Of a DNA stretch of 64,000 nt, positions 38,546 through 48,569 are shown piece by piece. The translations under genes were made by a program, and so were the position numbers. This stretch comes from [Mycobacterium] nativiensis (GTDB taxonomy: Bacteria > Actinomycetota > Actinomycetes > Mycobacteriales > Mycobacteriaceae): assembly GCF_020172685.1 (NCBI RefSeq), contig NZ_CP083986.1, forward strand, positions 4,606,158 through 4,670,157, written 5' to 3'. Numbering within the stretch: the first letter of the stretch is position 1; the number at the start of each line of letters is the position of its first letter. The notes under the pieces were generated by a model that did no database searches, was not told the DNA's origin, and saw only the letters and a program-made list of their open reading frames with translations.

Positions 38546-39738
38546 GCGCGGCTCGCCGCCTGGCCGCGGCCTCGCTGTCGGCCGTGCTGACCGCCTTGGC
38601 GCTGGCCGCACCGGCCGCCGCGGAACCGGGGCCGCAGTGGTCTGGGCTGGATGCGCGCTCATACTCCGGCGTCATTCCCGCCGAAGGCGATCTGATCACC
38701 TCGGTGCCGCTCGACCCGGCGCTGTCGGTGACCGGCGCCGCCAAGGCATTTCGGATCCTCTACGCGACGCCCGATCAGCACGGCCGACCGGCGGTGAGCA
38801 CTGCCGCGGTCTTCGTGCCGCACGGTGCACCGCCGGCGGGTGGATGGCCGGTGATCGCGTGGGCGCACGGCACCGTCGGTCTGGGCGACGACTGCACCCC
38901 GTCGGCTCGGCCACGCAGCGCCCGCGACGACGAATACCTGTCGCACTGGCTGGATCAGGGCTACGCGGTGGTCGGCACCGATTACGCCGGGCTCGGCACA
39001 CCGGGGCTGATGAGTTATCTCAACAGTGCCACCGAAGCGCACTCGGTGATCGACTCCGTGCGCGCCGTTCACCAGATGGACCTGCCGCTGTCCGGCAAGT
39101 GGGCGATCGTCGGCCAATCCCAGGGCGGCGGCGCGGCGATCAACAGCGCCTGGTGGGCCAACCGGCTCACCGCCGGCACCGGCCTGGACTATCGCGGGGT
39201 GGTGGCCACCGGGACTCCGGCCAACATCGAGCGGGTGGTCATGGAGGCCGGCCCCGATCTGCCTCCGCAGCAGGTGCCTGCCGCGGCGATCAGCTACACC
39301 GCGTTCATCCTGGCCGCCCTACGCGAAGCTCATCCCGACATTCCCGTCGACAGTGTGCTGACTCCTCGTGGACGCGACCTGGCGGACAAGGCGGAAACCT
39401 TGTGCAAAACGGAGCTGGATCGGCGCGTGGCAGGAACCACGCTCGACGAACTCTTCAGCGCCCCAGTGGCTTCGCTGGACGGCATCGGCGCCGCCCTCGA
39501 CGGCTTCATGGGTACCCCGACCGACGGATATGACCGGCCGATCTTTCTCGGGCACGGTTTGCGCGACACCGACGTACCGCCGCGTTCCACTCAGACGCTG
39601 TACCAGCAGCTCGTCGACAACCACCAGAATGTCGAGCTGCACATCTATCCCGACCAAGACCATTCCGGCACCGTGCTCGCCTCGATGCCCGACTCCACTC
39701 GCTTCCTGCAACGCATCATGACGGAGGTAAGCCCATGA
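38542..39738 (+). CDS. Secreted lipase/esterase (LIP family)
   Basis: Alpha/beta hydrolase of 398 aa resembling secretory lipases. A signal peptide (about residues 1-27, RRLAAASLSAVLTALALAAPAAA) ends in an AxA cleavage site. The nucleophile elbow is GQSQGG, the oxyanion segment WAHGTVGLGDDC, and the late DQDHSGT may hold the catalytic His. GTG start overlaps the previous TGA, and the stop overlaps aspB (ATGA). It could hydrolyse steryl esters or acylglycerols outside the cell; context only. No counterpart here in M. tuberculosis. Confidence 0.85.
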   Translation: MSAARRLAAASLSAVLTALALAAPAAAEPGPQWSGLDARSYSGVIPAEGDLITSVPLDPALSVTGAAKAFRILYATPDQHGRPAVSTAAVFVPHGAPPAGGWPVIAWAHGTVGLGDDCTPSARPRSARDDEYLSHWLDQGYAVVGTDYAGLGTPGLMSYLNSATEAHSVIDSVRAVHQMDLPLSGKWAIVGQSQGGGAAINSAWWANRLTAGTGLDYRGVVATGTPANIERVVMEAGPDLPPQQVPAAAISYTAFILAALREAHPDIPVDSVLTPRGRDLADKAETLCKTELDRRVAGTTLDELFSAPVASLDGIGAALDGFMGTPTDGYDRPIFLGHGLRDTDVPPRSTQTLYQQLVDNHQNVELHIYPDQDHSGTVLASMPDSTRFLQRIMTEVSP

Positions 39739-40901
39739 CCGATCGCGTCGCCTTGCGCGCCGGCATCCCGCCGTTCCATGTGATGGATGTGTGGCTGGCC
39801 GCCGCCGAACGCCAGCGCAGTCACGGCGACCTGGTCAACCTGTCGGCGGGCCAGCCCAGCGTGGGCGCGCCCGAACCGGTGCGCGCCGCGGCCGCAGAGG
39901 CGTTGCGGGCCAACCAACTCGGGTACACCGTCGCACTGGGCATCCCGGAGCTGCGCACAGCCATCGCCGGTTCGTACGCCGACCGCTACGGGCTGGGCGT
40001 GGACCCCGACGACGTGGTGGTGACCACGGGGTCCTCGGGCGGTTTCCTGCTGGCGTTTCTGGCCGCCTTCGACGCCGGCGATCGGGTGGCGATCGCCAGC
40101 CCCGGCTATCCCTGCTACCGCAACATCCTGACCGCGTTGGGCTGCGAAGTCATTGAGATCCCGTGCGGGCCGGAAACGCGCTTCCAGCCCACCGCGGCGA
40201 TGCTGGCCGAGATCGAAGGGCCCCTGGCCGGAGTGATCGTCGCCAGCCCGGCCAACCCCACCGGGACCGTCCTGGAGCCGGCAGAGCTTGCCGCTATCGC
40301 CACCTGGTGCGACAACGCCGGTGTGCGGTTGATCAGCGACGAGGTTTACCACGGTCTGGTCTATGAGGGCGCCCCGCAGACCAGCTGCGCCTGGCAGACC
40401 TCCCGCAACGCGATCGTGGCCAACAGCTTCTCGAAGTACTTCGCGATGACCGGCTGGCGCCTCGGCTGGCTGCTGGTGCCGCCGGCACTGCGGCGCGCGG
40501 TGGACCGGCTGACCGGCAACTTCACCATCTGCCCGCCGGTGTTGGCCCAGTACGCGGCCGTCGCCGCGTTCACACCGGAGGCGATCGCCGAATCGGACGG
40601 CCACCTGCGTCACTACGCCGCCAACCGGGGGCTGCTGTTGGGCGGGCTGCGCGACATCGGCATCGAGAAGTTGGCGCCCACCGACGGGGCGTTCTACGTC
40701 TACGCCGACCTCGCCGAGCACACCGACGACTCCCTGGCGTTCTGCGCGCGCCTGCTGGCCGAAACGGGGGTGGCGCTGGCGCCGGGTATCGACTTCGACA
40801 CCGAGGCCGGCAACACCTTCGTCCGCCTGTCATTCGCCGGCCCGACCGCCGACATCAACGAAGCACTGCATCGCATCGGCGGCTGGCTAGCGCTCCGGTA
40901 G
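39735..40901 (+). CDS. aspB: Class I/II aminotransferase AspB-like
   Basis: PLP-dependent aminotransferase (388 aa, same length as Rv3565). The fold-type I pattern is complete: ASPANPTGT, the SDEVYHGLVYEG Asp region, the PLP-Lys motif NSFSKYFAMTGWRLGW and a C-terminal FVRLSFAG arginine. True substrate unknown; the aspartate name is historical. Its place at the end of the ring C/D operon in many mycobacteria suggests a linked but unexplained role. Confidence 0.9.
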   Translation: MTDRVALRAGIPPFHVMDVWLAAAERQRSHGDLVNLSAGQPSVGAPEPVRAAAAEALRANQLGYTVALGIPELRTAIAGSYADRYGLGVDPDDVVVTTGSSGGFLLAFLAAFDAGDRVAIASPGYPCYRNILTALGCEVIEIPCGPETRFQPTAAMLAEIEGPLAGVIVASPANPTGTVLEPAELAAIATWCDNAGVRLISDEVYHGLVYEGAPQTSCAWQTSRNAIVANSFSKYFAMTGWRLGWLLVPPALRRAVDRLTGNFTICPPVLAQYAAVAAFTPEAIAESDGHLRHYAANRGLLLGGLRDIGIEKLAPTDGAFYVYADLAEHTDDSLAFCARLLAETGVALAPGIDFDTEAGNTFVRLSFAGPTADINEALHRIGGWLALR

Positions 40902-40945
40902 GTTTACTCACAAGCTCGAATTACCTGATCGAAGGGACCACAGCT

Positions 40946-41344
40946 ATGCGCACAACCAAGACCTCTCGCCTGGCGATCGGCGCCGCAGCCGTCGGCATCC
41001 TTGGTGCGGTGGCCGCATCGACGGTGGCCACCAGCACGCCGCCCGCGGACGCCGCACCCGGTGGCTGCACAGCTGCCGGGCTGTCCACCACGGCCAGCGG
41101 CGTCTTGGGCCAGGCCGGTGGATTCCTCAACGACCACCCGGAGGCCAACGACGTGCTGACCGCCGCGGCCACCATGCCGGCGGATCAGGCCAAGTCCTCG
41201 GTGCAGGGCTACTTCATCGGCCACCTCGACCAGCTGGCGACCCTGCAGGGCATTGCCCAGCCGCTCACCGACCTGAAGAACCAGTGCGGAATCGCGGTCT
41301 CCCCGACCCAGCTGGCCATGCTGCTGGAGACCGTCAGCAAGTAG
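40946..41344 (+). CDS. Hemophore-like secreted protein
   Basis: Exported protein of 132 aa. The signal peptide spans roughly residues 1-38 with hydrophobic core AIGAAAVGILGAVAAST and an ADA|AP-type cleavage site. The mature part has two cysteines (GGCTAAG and KNQCGIA) and an all-helical HPEANDVLTAAATMPADQAKSSVQGYF segment, as in the Rv0203/MHB family of small haem-binding proteins. Haem binding is inferred. It starts a new unit 44 nt after aspB; an unknown gene follows after 9 nt. Confidence 0.75.
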   Translation: MRTTKTSRLAIGAAAVGILGAVAASTVATSTPPADAAPGGCTAAGLSTTASGVLGQAGGFLNDHPEANDVLTAAATMPADQAKSSVQGYFIGHLDQLATLQGIAQPLTDLKNQCGIAVSPTQLAMLLETVSK

Positions 41345-41353
41345 GTCCGGGCG

Positions 41354-42628
41354 ATGGGCCTGGTTATCGGTGAGCACGAACGGGCCGCGCTGGCCGAGGC
41401 GGCCGGCTTCGGGCTGTTCTCGGCGATCACCGGGCGTCGGTCGCGGCGTTTCCCGGTCGGCGGCGCCATCCCGGCCGGCCCGTTGGCCTACACCAGCCGC
41501 CGTCCGGTGCAGCCGCTCTCAGAAGTCGAGCGGGCTCTGCTGCTGTCGCTGATGGCCGGGGTAACCGGCTGGCACGACGGCATCGCGCACCATCGGAGAT
41601 ACGCCCCGGCGCTGCCGAACTATCCCGGCAGCGCCACCGGTCGGGCGATGCCGTCGGCGGCGGGCTTTCACACCAGCCAGCTGTTCTTCACCGACGACAC
41701 CGGCTGCTATCTGCTGCCCACCCGAGATCAGCCCCCGCGGGATTTCGCAAGCATCGAGGACCGGATCAGTCACACCGCGGATTCCTATGTACGACTGTCG
41801 GATTCCCGTCTGCAGCTGCCCCGCGAGGAGCCCTACATGGAGGGCCACAACACCTGGATCGGCAATCATCCGGGCAGCCTGCTCGCCTTCCCGGCCGCCG
41901 ATCTCGCCGAACATCTGCTGGAGAACCTGTGGTTCTTCGCGGCCAACGGCTACCGGATCACCGACGACATCAACGGCCGCGACATCCCTGGGCTGCAGGG
42001 GTTTTCCCATCTGGCGCACGCCGATGACCCGATTCCCCTGTCGTTCGTCGAGCAGTACAGCCTGACCGAGGCCAGCGCCGAGTTGTCCATCGCCGCCCAC
42101 AACGGTGCGCTGGGGCTACAGGCAATGGGGCTGGGCGGCTGGATCTTCGACGGACTGGACCGACTGTCGGTGCTGGGCGGCTCGGGTGACCCGCGGGCAC
42201 CGGGCTTCGGCTTCGTCGCCGACCATGACCCGCGCTGGCCGTTTCCCAATGTCACCGGGCTGCCCGGATATTTCGAGACACTCAGTCCGCCGCATGTGGC
42301 CTCGGTGGCCGACGGCGTGGACAAGCTGGTGGCCCGAAAGTTCGGTCCCGGCGGCCCGTTTCACCCCGACACCCCGGGGCCGTGGCGGGATACGCACCGG
42401 GTGCGGTCGTCGGCGCTGCCACCGGACGGCATCGCGGAGCTTGTCACGCTGCAGGCGTCCTACATCTACGACACGTTCGGCAAGCTGCCCGGCACCGTCC
42501 CGACCGTGCATGTGCTGATGTACCTGCAGGCCCAGCACCTGGACACCGACTTCTACGACGAGTTCTACTCCCCCGGCGCGTATCTGGGCACCCACGCGGA
42601 GCACCAGCGACGCTGGCACGGCTCATGA
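41354..42628 (+). CDS. Conserved hypothetical protein, 424 aa
   Basis: Not recognised. The product is soluble with no signal peptide. N-terminal ERALLLSLMAGVTGWHDGIAHH is followed by aromatic- and Gly-rich segments (FHTSQLFFTDDTGCYLLPTRDQPP; GEPYMEGHNTWIGNHPG-like region near 160; QAMGLGGWIFDGLDR near 255). The pattern is faintly like nitroreductase-fold proteins, but no flavin motif can be assigned. It follows the hemophore-like gene by 9 nt, so they are likely cotranscribed. Its stop overlaps the convergent membrane-protein stop by 6 nt. Confidence 0.7.
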   Translation: MGLVIGEHERAALAEAAGFGLFSAITGRRSRRFPVGGAIPAGPLAYTSRRPVQPLSEVERALLLSLMAGVTGWHDGIAHHRRYAPALPNYPGSATGRAMPSAAGFHTSQLFFTDDTGCYLLPTRDQPPRDFASIEDRISHTADSYVRLSDSRLQLPREEPYMEGHNTWIGNHPGSLLAFPAADLAEHLLENLWFFAANGYRITDDINGRDIPGLQGFSHLAHADDPIPLSFVEQYSLTEASAELSIAAHNGALGLQAMGLGGWIFDGLDRLSVLGGSGDPRAPGFGFVADHDPRWPFPNVTGLPGYFETLSPPHVASVADGVDKLVARKFGPGGPFHPDTPGPWRDTHRVRSSALPPDGIAELVTLQASYIYDTFGKLPGTVPTVHVLMYLQAQHLDTDFYDEFYSPGAYLGTHAEHQRRWHGS

Positions 42629-43102
42629 TCGCCGGCGAACTCCCCCGCTGACCGTGTAAGCCAGCCCCACCGCCAACAACGCAAACTTCGTGAGTGCCGC
42701 GCTACGGGCAAGCCGGGCATTGGTGTCGACGTCGACGCCGTCGAGCGCCTTGAGCAGTGCCACCCCCTCGATCGCATCGCCGGCCACTGCGCCGATCGGC
42801 AACAGCCGCAGCGCGATCGGATGACCGTGGCGACTGCGGGCACGCTCGATGAGCAACAGCGCCAGGGTCCCGTAGGTGAGCATGTAGCCGAAGTCCAGCC
42901 ACAGGGACCAGCGCGCCCACCGACGGCCCTGCTCGCCCCAGGCTGCCAGGATCTCCTGAACTCGCTCGGCATTGCCGGCCAGCTCGAATCCGATGATGCC
43001 GGGACCACCCGTCTTGCGCATCCCGCGTTCCAGCACCAGCATCATCGCGGCATAGGCGAGAGTAGCCACCGCCGACCAGCCAAGTCGCTTCACCCGGTGC
43101 AT
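42623..43102 (-). CDS. Small integral membrane protein
   Basis: A 159-aa protein with about four transmembrane segments: AVATLAYAAMMLVL (near 12), LDFGYMLTYGTLALLLI (near 69), LRLLPIGAVAGDAIEGVALL (near 97) and FALLAVGLAYTV (near 140). No family recognised. Its ATG (43102) and the GTG of the divergent hydrolase (43097) overlap, leaving no intergenic promoter space for either, so promoters must lie inside the neighbouring gene. Confidence 0.7.
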   Translation of the reverse strand: MHRVKRLGWSAVATLAYAAMMLVLERGMRKTGGPGIIGFELAGNAERVQEILAAWGEQGRRWARWSLWLDFGYMLTYGTLALLLIERARSRHGHPIALRLLPIGAVAGDAIEGVALLKALDGVDVDTNARLARSAALTKFALLAVGLAYTVSGGVRRRS

Positions 43103-43921
43103 GGTAGTGGAGCGGATGTCACATTCCTATCCGCTGGAACACCTTGCGCGGGCTGGCTCTATCGTCCGAGCGATGCCTCCGGCGCCGTCCCGTGCGTAGC
43201 CATGGCGCACGGCTTCGGGTTGACGGGCCACGATGGACTGCCCAGCTACGCCGAGGCCCTGACGCAAGCTGGGGTCGCGGTGCTCGCCTATGACCATCGC
43301 TATCTGGGAGATTCGGAAGGCGAACCCCGGCAACGTATTCGGACCTCAGAGCAGCTCGAGGATCGGATGGCCGCTATTGCCTTCGCACGGATGCTCGATG
43401 GGATTGATCCCGACCAGATCATCCTGTGGGGCTACTCGCTCAGCGGCGGAACGACGCTGGAGGCGACCGTCGCTGATCAACGCGTGGCCGCCGCGATCCT
43501 GCTCTGCCCCTTCCTCGACGGCAGATGGCGGCTATTCCAAGGCCTGAGAACACAGCCGCGCAACGCACTGTGGCTGATACCGCAGGCGATGCGGGACGCG
43601 GTGATACCGATCGCCGCTGCCCCCGGTGGCCGCGCCGGGCTCACCTTCCCCGGCGAGCTGGAGGGATTTCTGTCAGCTGTGGCACCCGGTTGGCGAAACG
43701 AAGTGCACGCCGGCCTGGCACTACCGCTACCGCTCTGGCGTCCGGTTGCGCAGGCGAGAAAATTCACCTGCCCAGTGCTGATTCAGGCCGGCGAACGCGA
43801 CATCACGGTATCGGCGCGGGCCATCGATCGCGTCGCGCAGCGGGCACCACGGGCGACCCTGAAGAACTCCCAGATCATCGAGGATCAGGCGGACTGGCTC
43901 CGAGCCTTCTCAAGAGTCTGA
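43097..43921 (+). CDS. Alpha/beta hydrolase
   Basis: Protein of about 274 aa of the dienelactone hydrolase/serine aminopeptidase-like alpha/beta hydrolases. MAHGFGLTGHDGL supplies the oxyanion HG segment, LAYDHRYLGDSEGEPRQ the usual strand-4 region, WGYSLSGGTTLE the nucleophile elbow, and AGERDITVS the acid Asp. The start is uncertain: GTG at 43097 is the first in-frame codon giving a full fold, but has no RBS. It converges on hsaB with 22 nt between. It is not recognisably HsaD, whose elbow reads GNSLGG, but see findings. Confidence 0.75.
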   Translation: MHGSGADVTFLSAGTPCAGWLYRPSDASGAVPCVAMAHGFGLTGHDGLPSYAEALTQAGVAVLAYDHRYLGDSEGEPRQRIRTSEQLEDRMAAIAFARMLDGIDPDQIILWGYSLSGGTTLEATVADQRVAAAILLCPFLDGRWRLFQGLRTQPRNALWLIPQAMRDAVIPIAAAPGGRAGLTFPGELEGFLSAVAPGWRNEVHAGLALPLPLWRPVAQARKFTCPVLIQAGERDITVSARAIDRVAQRAPRATLKNSQIIEDQADWLRAFSRV

Positions 43922-43943
43922 CTCTGACGACGCGGCGCAGCGC

Positions 43944-44513
43944 TTACAGCCAAGTGTCGTCGGTGGTGGCGGTGAGGAACGCCTCCAGGTCGTCGCGCCA
44001 CTGCGCCGGGGTGGTCTTCTCCGGCTCGATACCCGTGTAATCGCCGCGGTAGAACAGCAGCGGCCGCGGCTTCACCTCGGGCAGGTCCGAAAGGGATTGC
44101 ACCGCACCGAACACCACGAAGTGGTCGCCGCCGTCGTGCACCGATGCCACCGTGCAGTCGATGTGGGCCAGTGAGTTCGCCAGGATCGGCGAGCCCAGCG
44201 GGGAGGGTTCCCAGTCCACGCCGGCGAACTTGTCCGGCTCGCGGGAGCCGAACCGGGCGCAGACGTCCTTCTGCTCCTCGGCCAGGATGTTGACGCAGAA
44301 CCTGCCGCTGGATTCGATGGCCTGCCAGGACCGCGACTGCTTGGTCGGGCAGAACAGCACCAGCGGCGGGTCCAGCGACAGCGCGGCGAACGACTGGCAG
44401 GCGAAGCCGACCGGCACGTCGTCATCGACGGTGGTGATGATCGTGATGCCGGTGCAGAACTGGCCGAGCGCGTTGCGGAACGCGCGCGGGTCGATCGGAA
44501 GTTCGTCAGCCAC
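43944..44513 (-). CDS. hsaB: Flavin reductase HsaB
   Basis: Flavin:NADH reductase (189 aa) that supplies reduced flavin to the monooxygenase HsaA for hydroxylation of 3-HSA. Flavin-reductase motifs GQFCTGITIITT, PVGFACQSFAALSLDPPLVLFCP and GRFCVNILAEEQ are present. GTG start two nt after the hsaC stop. Last gene of hsaA-hsaC-hsaB. The nat gene that follows it in M. tuberculosis (Rv3566c) is absent. Orthologue of Rv3567c. Confidence 0.94.
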   Translation of the reverse strand: MADELPIDPRAFRNALGQFCTGITIITTVDDDVPVGFACQSFAALSLDPPLVLFCPTKQSRSWQAIESSGRFCVNILAEEQKDVCARFGSREPDKFAGVDWEPSPLGSPILANSLAHIDCTVASVHDGGDHFVVFGAVQSLSDLPEVKPRPLLFYRGDYTGIEPEKTTPAQWRDDLEAFLTATTDDTWL

Positions 44514-44515
44514 TG

Positions 44516-46656
<2,141 letters not shown>

Positions 46657-46718
46657 TAGATTGCCTCCCAGGAGTGAGCAGGTTCAGGCCCGGTTTTCCA
46701 ACCAGTCCAGAGTGAGAT

Positions 46719-46732
46719 TAGAACACGTTCCG
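46719..46732. promoter_or_regulatory. KstR operator (one mismatch) upstream of hsaA
   Basis: TAGAACACGTTCCG keeps the full AACnnGTT core and the left arm of the KstR palindrome but has G instead of the final A. It lies 63 nt upstream of the hsaA start in the divergent hsaA-kshB region, which also contains a full match at 46787. Confidence 0.7.
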
Positions 46733-46786
46733 ATTTGTGTCGAGTGCGGTGTTCCTGCGGCTGGTAGCGGTACCGGACCGGTTTTC

Positions 46787-46800
46787 TGTAACCTGTTCTA
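46787..46800. promoter_or_regulatory. KstR operator at the kshB start
   Basis: TGTAACCTGTTCTA matches TnnAACnnGTTnnA and ends 3 nt before the kshB ATG. TAACCT inside the box fits a TANNNT -10 element, which would again give a leaderless kshB mRNA. Confidence 0.85.
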
Positions 46801-46803
46801 GTT

Positions 46804-47919
46804 ATGAACGACGATGAGGGGCAGGCTGTGACGGAGACGATTCCGGACGAACCGCTCGGTAGCCATGTCTTGGAGCTGCAGATCACCGACGTCGTCGCCG
46901 AGACCGACGATGCGCGCTCGCTGGTGTTCGGCGTGCCCGACGGACCCGACGATCCGGAGATCCCCGCGCAGCGGCTGAAGTACTCCCCGGGGCAGTTCCT
47001 CACACTGCGCATCCCCAGTGACCGCACCGGCTCGGTGGCCCGGTGCTATTCGCTGTGCAGCTCGCCGTTCACCGATGACGCGCTGACCGTCACCGTCAAG
47101 CGGACCGTGGACGGCTACGGGTCGAACTGGCTGTGCGACCACGCGAAAGCCGGAATGCGGGTGCATGTGCTGGCGCCCTCGGGCACCTTCGTACCCAAGT
47201 CACTGGATACCGATTTCCTGCTGCTGGGCGCCGGCAGCGGGATCACCCCGATGATGGCGATCTGCAAGTCGGCCCTGTCGGAGGGCAGCGGGCAGGTGAC
47301 GCTGATCTACGCCAACCGCGACGAGCGATCGGTGATCTTCGGCGCCGCGCTGCGCGAGCTGGCCGCCAAGTACCCCGACCGGCTGACCGTGGTGCACTGG
47401 CTGGAATCGGTGCAGGGCCTGCCGAGCCCGGCCGCGCTGGCCCGGCTGGCCGCCCCGTACACCGACCGCGAGGTCTTCATCTGCGGGCCCGGGCCGTTCA
47501 TGGACGCCTCCCGGGACGCCTTGCGGTCACTGAACGTCCCGGACGCGCAGGTGCACCTCGAGGTGTTCAAGTCACTGGACAGCGACCCGTTCGCCGCCGT
47601 CAAGATCACCGAGGCGCCGCAAGGAGCTGACGGCGTCGAGCCCCCTGCCACCGTCACCGTCGAGCTGGACGGCGAAAAGCATGAGCTGGCGTGGCCGCGG
47701 CACGTCAAGCTGCTGGATCTACTGTTGGACAAGGGCCTCGACGCCCCGTTCTCCTGCCGGGAGGGCCACTGCGGCGCCTGCGCCTGCGAGCTGAAAAAGG
47801 GCAAGGTCAGCATGGAGATCAACGACGTGCTCGAACCCCAGGACCTCGCCGAAGGGCTGATCCTGGCCTGCCAAGCCCATCCCGAGACCGATTCGGTGGA
47901 AGTGACCTACGACGAGTGA
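46804..47919 (+). CDS. kshB: 3-ketosteroid-9-alpha-monooxygenase reductase KshB
   Basis: Reductase of the two-component Rieske oxygenase KshAB (371 aa). An FAD-binding barrel (RCYSLCSSPF) is followed by an NADH domain (LLGAGSGITPMMAI and FICGPGPFMD) and a C-terminal plant-type 2Fe-2S domain (FSCREGHCGACACEL, final Cys in ILACQAHP). It passes electrons to KshA, which is not in the window. ATG 46804 follows the KstR box; an internal GTG at 46828 is an alternative start. Orthologue of Rv3571. Confidence 0.93.
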   Translation: MNDDEGQAVTETIPDEPLGSHVLELQITDVVAETDDARSLVFGVPDGPDDPEIPAQRLKYSPGQFLTLRIPSDRTGSVARCYSLCSSPFTDDALTVTVKRTVDGYGSNWLCDHAKAGMRVHVLAPSGTFVPKSLDTDFLLLGAGSGITPMMAICKSALSEGSGQVTLIYANRDERSVIFGAALRELAAKYPDRLTVVHWLESVQGLPSPAALARLAAPYTDREVFICGPGPFMDASRDALRSLNVPDAQVHLEVFKSLDSDPFAAVKITEAPQGADGVEPPATVTVELDGEKHELAWPRHVKLLDLLLDKGLDAPFSCREGHCGACACELKKGKVSMEINDVLEPQDLAEGLILACQAHPETDSVEVTYDE

Positions 47920-47941
47920 CTCAAAGCTAGGTTGGTGCGAC

Positions 47942-48499
47942 ATGAAGCGGTTGTTGATGATTCCGGCGGCTATGACGCTGTTGGCGGCGCTGATCCCGTC
48001 CGCGACAGCCTCGGCGGCCAGTGACACCAAGACCTCGTTGTTCCCGGTGAACGAATTCGATCAGCTGCAGACCCACAGCTTTGTCGACTGCAGCGCTCCG
48101 CCGCTGTGCCGTTTCACCGTCGGGGTGCAACGGCAGACTCCGGACGGAATGGCCGGGTTCCCGCCGGACCTGTGGGCCCGGCAGAGCACGGAGATCCGCT
48201 CGTCGAAGCGCTCCGCCTATCTGGATGTGCACACCGACGGCGGCGAGGGCTGGTTCAAAGACCGCGGCGGGCCGGGCACGAAGGTGTTCAAGGACGGCAC
48301 CGGCGCGGTGATCCAGTCGATGTACTACGGCGAGGGCCCGCCGGAGAAGTACCAGACCAACGGCAGCATCGACGTCCTCGAATACTCCACCGGCCGCCCC
48401 AAGACCGACGCCAACGTGATCGTCTGCACGCATATTCAGGTGGTCTACAGCGGGGTCAACCTGACCACGCCGTCCACCTGCGCCCAGACGGTGTTCTGA
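47942..48499 (+). CDS. Secreted conserved protein (Rv3572-like)
   Basis: Exported 185-aa protein with a signal peptide (MKRLLMIPAAMTLLAALIPSA, probable cut after ASA near residue 25). The mature domain has four Cys (DCSAPPLCRF, IVCTHIQ, STCAQTVF), likely two disulfides. No enzymatic motif recognised. Conserved at this position (between kshB and fadE34) in M. tuberculosis as Rv3572. A strong hairpin follows the stop. Confidence 0.82.
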   Translation: MKRLLMIPAAMTLLAALIPSATASAASDTKTSLFPVNEFDQLQTHSFVDCSAPPLCRFTVGVQRQTPDGMAGFPPDLWARQSTEIRSSKRSAYLDVHTDGGEGWFKDRGGPGTKVFKDGTGAVIQSMYYGEGPPEKYQTNGSIDVLEYSTGRPKTDANVIVCTHIQVVYSGVNLTTPSTCAQTVF

Positions 48500-48502
48500 C
48501 CC

Positions 48503-48562
48503 GCCGAGTGTGCGGTTTGATCGCGATTTCGCTGGTTTTCACGCCCAAACGGCACACTCGGC
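48503..48562. terminator. Long hairpin between Rv3572-like gene and fadE34
   Basis: Sixteen-nt arms (48503-48518 and 48547-48562), GCCGAGTGTGC... and its complement, pair with a single mismatch around a 28-nt loop. It fills the 70-nt convergent gap, so it can terminate both transcripts. The outer GCCGAG/CTCGGC arms echo those at 26484-26543. Confidence 0.7.
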
Positions 48563-48569
48563 CGACCGG

